Source: a virus
DNA: 24,517 bases
Virus record (IMG/VR): IMGVR_UViG_3300020180_000330
Span: 1 to 24,517 of that record
Direction: 5' to 3' (one strand)
The notes under the pieces: model-generated
The model's input: only the letters and a program-made list of their open reading frames with translations
Databases searched by the model: none
What the model was told of the DNA's origin: nothing
Position numbers and translations under genes: made by a program
Shown here: one piece after another, positions 20,235 through 24,517 of the stretch
Layout of the letters: the number at the start of each line of letters is the position of its first letter
Position numbering within the stretch: position 1 is the stretch's first letter

Positions 20235-20464
20235 CCCGCGACGTAGCAGCCAAGGCCCAGCATTCCTGGGTGGACCGGGTAATCGGCCGACACGATTGGG
20301 TTATCCAGGCCACATCGCGCTACCACTTCCGGGGGGGCGGCACCGCGGTCTTCGAGTACGAATGCCGGTGCGGCGCTCTGAAGGAGTCCGTATGGCCCGG
20401 CGAGCACGCGGCGGGGCGTCGCCTGACCGTCGAGGAGAAGAAGGCGCTAGGGCCGTATCTGTGA
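20231..20464 (+). CDS. Hypothetical protein with CxC-H pattern
   Basis: 77 aa from ATG 20231, with AGGAG five bases upstream and ATGA overlap. DWVIQATSRYHFRGGGTAVF, then YECRCGALKES and EHAAGRRLTVEEKK. Three strands and a helix, possibly with one metal site (Cys-x-Cys, His). The pattern resembles a ribbon on its own, function unknown. Confidence 0.58.
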   Translation: MTRDVAAKAQHSWVDRVIGRHDWVIQATSRYHFRGGGTAVFEYECRCGALKESVWPGEHAAGRRLTVEEKKALGPYL

Positions 20465-20727
20465 CCGCCGCCGACATCGCAGCGGCGCTGGCCGCGCTGC
20501 CCGAACTGCCCGTGTTTGCCCAAGAACTGCGGTACCTCACGATATTCGAGGCCGAGGGGGTAACGACCGCCGTCAACCTCGCCGAGCCCCTGTGGCGCGT
20601 AGCTGAGGCGGCACGGGCGGTCGCGAGGCCGGGCGACTGGGACAGCTCAGACGACGAGGAACGGGCATGGGTCGGCCTACGCACCGCCCTCGCCGACCTA
20701 GACGCCAACGTTGAGGAGACGCCGTGA
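20461..20727 (+). CDS. Hypothetical protein A, source of later duplicated ends
   Basis: 88 aa, GTG 20461 in a GTGA overlap. Ala/Leu/Glu-rich helical protein: ADIAAALAALPELPVFAQEL, RVAEAARAVARPGDW, ALADLDANVEETP. Both its ends recur downstream: the first 36 bases at 21328-21363 (33 of 36 identical), the last 37 bases at 21295-21331 (35 of 37). This suggests an old tandem duplication. No function. Confidence 0.55.
   Translation: MTAADIAAALAALPELPVFAQELRYLTIFEAEGVTTAVNLAEPLWRVAEAARAVARPGDWDSSDDEERAWVGLRTALADLDANVEETP
20701..20727 (+). repeat. 27-bp exact gene-end repeat, copy 1
   Basis: Encodes DANVEETP and the stop/start overlap GTGA. Identical to 21305-21331. Extending left by ten bases gives 35 of 37 matches. 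Confidence 0.88.
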
Positions 20728-20954
20728 GCAAGCCGCTGAATGTGCTCGTCATCGAGCCCGGCAACGGCTCGCACTGGCTCTCCGGTGCCGTATTCGTTGA
20801 CCGCTTCGGGAAGCCCAATCACCGTGGCCGGAGCGTGCAGGGCAGCGTATGGGCCTACGACGGTGGCTGGAACATGCCGGACGACTACCACGGCCAGTAC
20901 GAGACGTACACGACGCCTCGGCGTCTCATTCTCAAGATTGAGGAGATGCCATGA
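20724..20954 (+). CDS. Hypothetical protein
   Basis: 76 aa from GTG 20724 (GTGA overlap). Strand-rich, with VLVIEPGNGSHWLSGAVFVD and VQGSVWAYDGGWNMPDDYHG, Trp/Tyr/Gly-rich, as in small beta-barrel or SH3-like phage proteins. Family not recognised. Confidence 0.55.
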   Translation: MSKPLNVLVIEPGNGSHWLSGAVFVDRFGKPNHRGRSVQGSVWAYDGGWNMPDDYHGQYETYTTPRRLILKIEEMP

Positions 20955-21331
20955 CCCTCGACGCCACCCGCAAGCTCGCCGACGAAGGTCTGGCGGGGGA
21001 GCCGACTACCGAGGCCGGACGACGGCTAGCGGAAGCCATAGCCAGTCTCGATGAACGACTGCCCATCGACCCCGGCGATGCCATCCTCGCCATCGAAGCC
21101 GAAGCCGCCACCCCGCCAGCGCTGAGATGCGATTACGACTGTGATGCCTGCCGCGCGCAGCCCGAGGACGAGGAGTACCCCGACACCCTCCGCGAGACGC
21201 TCCGCATGGCGCTGCCGCGAGCCATCAACTTTCGCTTCCTTCCGCCACGCATCGTCTCCGACGCCATCTGGGGTGAGGTTGCCGACGAACTGGTCGCCGC
21301 CCTGGACGCCAACGTTGAGGAGACGCCGTGA
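20951..21331 (+). CDS. Hypothetical protein with Cys cluster and duplicated C-terminus
   Basis: 126 aa from ATG 20951 (ATGA overlap). Helical N-terminus (ATRKLADEGLAGEPTTEAGR), a Cys cluster CDYDCDAC around residue 59-66, a helix INFRFLPPRIVSDAI, and ends AALDANVEETP, which repeats the C-terminus of the gene at 20461 at DNA level. The C-terminal tail was probably acquired by recombination with that gene. Confidence 0.55.
   Translation: MTLDATRKLADEGLAGEPTTEAGRRLAEAIASLDERLPIDPGDAILAIEAEAATPPALRCDYDCDACRAQPEDEEYPDTLRETLRMALPRAINFRFLPPRIVSDAIWGEVADELVAALDANVEETP
21305..21331 (+). repeat. 27-bp exact gene-end repeat, copy 2
   Basis: Second copy, ending the gene at 20951 and directly followed by the stub of the gene at 20461. 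Same GTGA junction as copy 1. Confidence 0.88.
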
Positions 21332-21369
21332 CCCCCGCCGCCCTCGCAGCGGCGCTGGCCGCGAGGTAG
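21328..21369 (+). pseudogene. 13-codon stub of the gene at 20461
   Basis: GTG 21328 opens a frame encoding VTPAALAAALAAR then TAG. Its first 36 bases match the start of the gene at 20461 in 33 positions. The GTGA junction with the previous gene is intact, but the body is gone. It reads as a leftover of a tandem duplication later deleted. Confidence 0.7.
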
Positions 21370-21371
21370 CC

Positions 21372-21543
21372 ATGAACGACTGGAACCTCGGTTCTGACCG
21401 TCGCGACGAGCCCGTATACCCGGACGATGACCACGCCGACGTGTTCGCAAACCGTCCGCCTGCCGCCTCTCCGTGAATGGCTCGAATGGGAGTGTCGGTA
21501 TTGCGGCTACGCGGTCAGATCGCCTGTCGCAGGTGCCCAGTGA
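21372..21543 (+). pseudogene. Small gene with frame disruption
   Basis: Two frames share this stretch. Frame from ATG 21372 gives 34 aa (MNDWNLGSDRRDEPVY...) and stops at 21476. The +1 frame has a stronger-looking end, PPLREWLEWECRYCGYAVRS, with CRYC, and stops at 21543 exactly in a GTGA overlap with the next gene; its only ATG is 21427. A single-base insertion near 21450-21475 would explain both halves as one roughly 56-aa gene; alternatively only the 38-aa ORF 21427-21543 is made. I cannot decide from sequence alone. Confidence 0.42.
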
Positions 21544-21706
21544 CCGACGACCTCGACCACGAATGGCTGACGATCCGCGAGGTCGCCCGCTACTGGCGCG
21601 TCTCCGACTGGACCGTGGCCGCCGCTTGACGCCGGGCCGCGTCGTGTTACCGTGGAACGTGTCCCTATCGCGTAGCCTCCCCCGTGCCCGTCGTCGCGTC
21701 CGGTGA
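21540..21706 (+). pseudogene. Excisionase-like HTH broken by a frameshift
   Basis: GTG 21540 (GTGA overlap) reads TDDLDHEWLTIREVARYWRV, then SDWTVAAA and stops at 21629. LTIREVARYWRVSDWTV is the start of a MerR/excisionase-type HTH, which should continue with a recognition helix and wing. The -1 frame continues RGRRLTPGRVVLPWNVSLS and stops at 21706 in a TGATG overlap with the next gene, as coupled genes here do. The simplest reading is a small deletion inside the HTH that shifted the frame. A programmed shift is less likely because no slippery heptamer is seen. Confidence 0.55.
21626..21653 (+). promoter_or_regulatory. Weak promoter candidate before the holin-like gene
   Basis: TTGACG (21626-21631), 16-bp spacer, TACCGT (21648-21653). 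It would transcribe the genes at 21703-22923. The -10 matches the consensus at only 3 of 6 bases and it overlaps possible coding sequence, so confidence is low. Confidence 0.3.
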
Positions 21707-21963
21707 TGGATGACCAGCGCCGCCGGACGGCCGATCGCGCAGTCGGGACCCGCGTCACGGTGGTCGAGGTCGAGCTGACCGCCCTGGCCCGGCGCTTCGA
21801 ACGGCACATCGACGACAACTCCAAGCTCATCGCGAGGCTTGACGATCGCGCCGACCGGCAGGACATCGCAATGGCGCGACTACTGGCGGCGCTCTCGGCC
21901 GTCATGGTCCTGGCTAACCTGCTCGCGCCGTTCTTGCAGCGATTGGTCGGGCTGCCGACGTGA
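21703..21963 (+). CDS. Holin-like protein: coiled coil plus C-terminal TM
   Basis: 86 aa; GTG 21703 or ATG 21706. Charged, heptad-like N-terminal part (VTVVEVELTALARRFERHID, DNSKLIARLDDRADRQDIAM) followed by one membrane helix (RLLAALSAVMVLANLLAPFL) and a short tail. This layout is like XhlA-type and other small lysis-linked membrane proteins. The endolysin lies 1.8 kb downstream, which supports a holin or holin-accessory role without proving it. Alternative: a membrane-bound scaffold. Confidence 0.55.
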   Translation: MMDDQRRRTADRAVGTRVTVVEVELTALARRFERHIDDNSKLIARLDDRADRQDIAMARLLAALSAVMVLANLLAPFLQRLVGLPT

Positions 21964-22274
21964 CCATCGCCGAGCTGCGCATCGACTACCGCTGCGACAC
22001 GTGCCGGAAGCGATACCGGCGCCCCGACCCTAAGTGGTCGTGTTGCGTTCTGCACCTGCCGGCCGAGTGCTGCCACTTCGGCGAGGTTCGGATCACGAAG
22101 CACGGCAAGCCGAAGGACCGCCACCGGGCGCAGTCGGTAAACGTTTCGGCCCCCATCACATGGACGTTCCCGGTCGGGACCAACACCTACGGACCGCGTT
22201 GCACATGCCCATCGAACCGCGGCGACAACTACTACGGAACGTGCCCTGTCCATGACGTGACGGTGATGTCGTGA
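21960..22274 (+). CDS. Cys-rich protein, unknown
   Basis: 104 aa from GTG 21960 (GTGA overlap). CDTC (12-15), CC pairs at 28-29 and 37-38, CTC (81-83) and CPVH (95-98) give up to three metal sites. Its first 17 bases after the G (TGACCATCGCCGAGCTG) are shared with the start of the gene at 22549, though the rest is unrelated. Probably a zinc protein; function unknown. Confidence 0.6.
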   Translation: MTIAELRIDYRCDTCRKRYRRPDPKWSCCVLHLPAECCHFGEVRITKHGKPKDRHRAQSVNVSAPITWTFPVGTNTYGPRCTCPSNRGDNYYGTCPVHDVTVMS

Positions 22275-22552
22275 CCATCGCCGACCCGCGCATCGCCTCC
22301 TTCCTTTCGCTGGGAAAGGGCTGGGACTCATATGGCGGCGAACCGATCGACCCGAAGGTGGCCGAGCGCGCCGACGAACTGCTCCGGCTCACGGCGGCCC
22401 CCGGTCAAGCGTGTCCCATGGCCAACGGTGGCATCACCCTCGAATGGCATCTAGGCGACCGCGAGTTCGCCGTGACGCTGGACCCGAACGGCGAGTGGGG
22501 CGTGTTCTACAGCGGCGACCACGGTGAGTGGGAACGGGAGACTGGGCCATGA
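22271..22552 (+). CDS. Small GWDSYGGxPI-type protein
   Basis: 93 aa from GTG 22271 (GTGA overlap). LGKGWDSYGGEPIDPKVAER, then ITLEWHLGDREFAVTLDPNG fits a small alpha+beta domain widespread in bacterial and phage proteins of unknown role ('GWDgyga.pi....a....l', 'leW...g..l.v...pdG'). Bacterial versions are sometimes near toxin-type genes; no partner toxin is visible here. Confidence 0.6.
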   Translation: MTIADPRIASFLSLGKGWDSYGGEPIDPKVAERADELLRLTAAPGQACPMANGGITLEWHLGDREFAVTLDPNGEWGVFYSGDHGEWERETGP

Positions 22553-22923
22553 CCATCGCCGAGCTGTTCGCCCAACGCAAGAACGACCGGCCGCGTGATG
22601 CCGCCATCGTCAATTACGGGGCCCTGTTCGAGTGGTTCGCCGAGACTCAGCAACGCTACGCCACCGACCTCCCGGGACTCGCCGATGTCGTCGGCCACAC
22701 GGCGTTCATGTTCCTGAACGCCCGACAGGCCGAGTTCAACGATCCGGAACCCGCCGCCGCCCCGTGGTGCGCCTGCGCCTCTTGCTGGCTGTACCGAGGC
22801 TTGCCACCCGAGGCCAAGCCGCACCGGGAGATGCGCGCGGAGTACCCGGACCGTCCGATGCCGGACCACCCTCACTACATCCCGATCCCCGGTTGCCCTC
22901 GCTGCGAAGGGGTCCGGCCGTGA
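22549..22923 (+). CDS. Cys-containing protein at the end of the rightward run
   Basis: 124 aa from ATG 22549 (ATGA overlap). N-terminal helical domain (FEWFAETQQRYATDLPGLAD, TAFMFLNARQAEF), then CACASC (74-79) and a C-terminal CPRC (116-119), consistent with one structural zinc. Ends two bases before the stop of the oppositely oriented gene at 22926. Function unknown. Confidence 0.6.
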   Translation: MTIAELFAQRKNDRPRDAAIVNYGALFEWFAETQQRYATDLPGLADVVGHTAFMFLNARQAEFNDPEPAAAPWCACASCWLYRGLPPEAKPHREMRAEYPDRPMPDHPHYIPIPGCPRCEGVRP

Positions 22924-22925
22924 CC

Positions 22926-23345
22926 TCAGCCTTCCTTGCGCCGTCGCCCCGGCGATCGCGGGATAGTCGCCCAGCGCTCGATATCGGGGTAGTACCAGAT
23001 CGGACCCATCGCCAGCCGTTGGGCTGGCTCCGGGAACACGCCGCGATTGATCCAGCTTTTGACGGTGCCCGCCGTGGTGCCGAGACGCTTGGCGATTTCG
23101 GGGATGCCGACGATGGCCCGGTCAACGAAATCGCTATGTGCGTCTCGGACTGCCAGATGTTCCGTGAGGCGCCAAAGGGCCTCGCGCCGCGTGAGGTCGC
23201 CGCGGGTGCGGTCCACGGGCTCCCGGCTGGCGACGCGGTCGGCGTACCAGCGGTTGCCGTCGGACCGGAACACCTCGTACCCAAGAGCGCGGGCCTCGGG
23301 CACGGTCAGCGCCTCTCCCGCGTTGTAGCGGTCGGTCGGTGTCAT
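22926..23345 (-). CDS. AlpA/MerR-type HTH regulator, leftward
   Basis: 139 aa on the minus strand, start CAT at 23343-23345. C-terminal domain (78-125) reads IVGIPEIAKRLGTTAGTVKS, WINRGVFPEPAQ, GPIWYYPDIERWA: the AlpA/excisionase-like winged HTH, with the recognition helix TTAGTVKSWINRG and wing tyrosines. The N-terminal 70 residues (TVPEARALGYEVFRSDGNRW, then YADRV, and a helical LTRREALWRLTEHLAV) look like a separate sensor or dimer domain. It is the second gene of a leftward operon, starting three bases before the upstream gene's stop region. It could control the divergent lysis side. Confidence 0.72.
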   Translation of the reverse strand: MTPTDRYNAGEALTVPEARALGYEVFRSDGNRWYADRVASREPVDRTRGDLTRREALWRLTEHLAVRDAHSDFVDRAIVGIPEIAKRLGTTAGTVKSWINRGVFPEPAQRLAMGPIWYYPDIERWATIPRSPGRRRKEG

Positions 23346-23348
23346 CGG

Positions 23349-23660
23349 TCAGTCCCAGCACGAGCAGCGCTCGCCGGGATACTGCTCGCAGTCGGCAGGG
23401 TCGCTGCCGGGGCGATGGGCCGAACGGGAAAACGCCGATGCGCGCAGGCCGATGACCGGCTCGCTCGGCTCAAAGTCGCGGGGTCGGGCGGCGAAGCAAC
23501 GGGTACAGCCGTGAGGACCGTATCCGGGATGACCCTCGGCCGCGCAGCGGATGTCCGCCTCGATTGCCTCGGGGAAGCGGCGGAAAAGCGGGCGACGCGT
23601 TCGCTCCTCCAGCGCCATCGCCTCTTTGACCATCTGCTTAATTGTCGTCTCGTCCATCAT
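23349..23660 (-). CDS. Cys-containing hypothetical protein, first of the leftward operon
   Basis: 103 aa on the minus strand. Start CAT 23658-23660, with AGGAGA (complement of 23667-23672) six bases before it, a good ribosome site. N-terminal helices (TTIKQMVKEAMALEERTRRP), then HPGYGPHGCTRC (Cys52, Cys55, with Cys39 and His44 nearby) as a probable zinc site, and a C-terminal CEQYPGERCSCWD. Read first behind the leftward promoter; it stops four bases before the regulator's start codon. Function unknown. Confidence 0.65.
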   Translation of the reverse strand: MMDETTIKQMVKEAMALEERTRRPLFRRFPEAIEADIRCAAEGHPGYGPHGCTRCFAARPRDFEPSEPVIGLRASAFSRSAHRPGSDPADCEQYPGERCSCWD

Positions 23661-23680
23661 CGCTCGTCTCCTGCTGCTCT

Positions 23681-23721
23681 ATCTGATATCCAGATGGTAG
23701 CGGTATGACAATGCGCTGTCA
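23681..23721. promoter_or_regulatory. Two candidate operators over the leftward promoter
   Basis: Inverted repeat ATCTG-atatc-CAGAT at 23681-23695 covers the start-site side of the -10. Inverted repeat TGACA-atgcgc-TGTCA at 23706-23721 covers the -35. Dyads over both promoter elements are what a dimeric repressor would use; the HTH protein at 22926 is a candidate. The arms are only five bases long, so chance is not excluded. Confidence 0.45.
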
Positions 23722-23722
23722 A
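23694..23722 (-). promoter_or_regulatory. Leftward sigma70-like promoter
   Basis: On the minus strand: -35 TTGACA (complement of 23717-23722), 17-bp spacer, -10 TACCAT (complement of 23694-23699; 4 of 6). The predicted start near 23687 gives a leader of about 27 bases with AGGAGA before the ATG at 23660. Same -35 and spacing as the promoter at 9128. Confidence 0.75.
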
Positions 23723-23756
23723 GCCTTCCCACGCAATCGCAACCTTGGGTGCCGTC

Positions 23757-24517
23757 GTGAGTAGCCCGCATCGCCCGGCCTTCGTCAAGCAGCTCGACGG
23801 CTCGCCGCTCGGCGGCCTGTCGTGCACCGCCGCCGCTGCCGCGATGGCCCTTGACCGCGAGACCATCGGCGTCAAGACCACGACCGGAGCTCGGGTCCGC
23901 GACCTGACCGGCGACACCAAAGGCGGGACGACGCTGGCCCAGGTCACGGCGGTCTTGTCTCGTGACTTCGGCGTCAGCCTCAGCACGCGCACGCCGGGCA
24001 GCCTCGCCGACTTCGATAACCGGCTGCGCGATGGTCAGGGCGCCATCCTCCAAGGCGCGTCAAGCGCGACCCGCGGCACCCAATGGCAGGCATCCGAGAC
24101 GTTCGGTGGCAACCACGCGTGGTACGTCAACGCGGGCCGCGGCTGGTCGCTCGTCGCGGGACTCTGGAAGCCCGACGAATACCTCGTCTATGACCCGCTG
24201 GCCGACGGCCGCCGTGCCGGGATCGCCGTGAGTCCGTTCTGGTTGCCGCGCTTCCACCTGATGACGTTCGCGCTGCGCCTGGACCTCGACGGCCGGGGCA
24301 ACCTGCTTGGCATGGGCAAGGTGTATGCGGCTTATACCCGCGACACCGAGCCGCACCACCACGCCAAGTACGGCGGCAAGGCGACCACGCCGTATCCCGA
24401 CCGGACCCGTGGCAAGGCGGCAGCGGGCAGGCGGGTCAACATCCGCGCCACCCCGAGCACCAACGCCCCCATCGTGGACTGGCTGGACGATGGCGAGCTA
24501 TTCATCGCCTATCAAGT
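23757..24517 (+). CDS. Endolysin-like: C39-type peptidase plus SH3-like domain, 3' partial
   Basis: GTG 23757 (TTG 23745 also in frame); the frame stays open to the window end, giving at least 253 aa. N-terminal peptidase: GLSCTAAAAAMALDR with candidate catalytic Cys23, GGNHAWYVN with His120, and EYLVYDPLAD with Asp146, the Cys-His-Asp order of papain-like C39 peptidases. C-terminal part (about 222 on) GRRVNIRATPSTNAPIVDWL is a bacterial SH3-like repeat that binds cell wall. C39-type lysins occur in phages of actinobacteria. No signal peptide is seen, so release needs a holin. The weak GGGTG upstream leaves the start uncertain. Confidence 0.72.
   Translation, partial: MSSPHRPAFVKQLDGSPLGGLSCTAAAAAMALDRETIGVKTTTGARVRDLTGDTKGGTTLAQVTAVLSRDFGVSLSTRTPGSLADFDNRLRDGQGAILQGASSATRGTQWQASETFGGNHAWYVNAGRGWSLVAGLWKPDEYLVYDPLADGRRAGIAVSPFWLPRFHLMTFALRLDLDGRGNLLGMGKVYAAYTRDTEPHHHAKYGGKATTPYPDRTRGKAAAGRRVNIRATPSTNAPIVDWLDDGELFIAYQ

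Noticed and set aside
21473-21706. A 77-aa frame read from GTG 21473 as an independent gene
   Set aside because: The first half is Arg/Pro-rich shadow; only its end (from about 21615) looks coding, best explained as the shifted tail of the HTH gene.
22632-23708. A 358-codon plus-strand frame through the leftward operon
   Set aside because: It conflicts with the gene at 22549 and with a minus-strand operon that has promoter, ribosome site and a HTH domain; its product has no domain.
23700-23757. Rightward promoter for the lysin gene in the divergent gap
   Set aside because: TATGACA at 23704-23710 has no usable -10 at proper spacing; I see no convincing plus-strand promoter.

Overview
This window looks like part of the genome of a tailed, siphovirus-type phage (or a prophage of one). 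It is GC-rich, uses many GTG starts, and is packed with short genes whose ends overlap by 4 bases (ATGA/GTGA). Small zinc-finger-like proteins, a Rad52-type annealing protein and this style of layout are usual in phages of high-GC bacteria such as Actinomycetota; a Chloroflexota or other high-GC host cannot be excluded. No integrase, CI-type repressor, tRNA or CRISPR is visible. Large terminase, portal and capsid genes would lie upstream of base 1.

Layout: (1) 1-9040, head-tail joining and tail genes in canonical order: HNH remnant, connector, HK97-gp10-like protein, tail terminator, major tail protein, tail assembly chaperones G and GT joined by a -1 frameshift, tape measure, tail hub/minor tail protein, tail fibre, and a small Ig-like protein. 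A strong hairpin terminator closes this block at 9058-9097. (2) 9128-21331, a rightward run of about 38 genes. It starts at a good promoter whose predicted start site falls on the first ATG (probably leaderless), and nearly every gene overlaps the next by 4 bases. It holds many small Cys/His proteins, then a recombination set (Cas4/AddB-like PD-(D/E)XK exonuclease, Rad52-like annealing protein, Hjc-like resolvase), a DNA methyltransferase, a TnsA-like nuclease, a replication initiator-like protein with a repetitive linker, a minimal family X polymerase-like protein and an RlpA-like double-psi barrel protein. A structured leader at 11220-11280 interrupts the run. (3) 21328-21706, a zone of gene debris: a duplicated gene stub, a frame-disrupted small gene and a broken excisionase-like HTH. 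(4) 21703-22923, a holin-like coiled-coil/TM protein and three small genes. (5) 22926-23660, a leftward two-gene operon with a HTH regulator, a clear promoter and candidate operators. (6) 23757-end, a C39-peptidase-like endolysin with an SH3-like domain, cut by the window edge.

How it fits together: block 1 builds the neck and tail. Block 2 supplies replication, end processing/annealing recombination, junction resolution and DNA modification. The leftward operon is a likely control point next to the lysis gene. The clearest specific results are the frameshift cassette at 3316-3358 with its slippery heptamer and stem-loop, the 69-bp duplication that makes a chimeric gene at 10686-10793, and the leaderless promoter arrangement at 9128-9163. 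All functions are read from sequence motifs only; no database search was run.
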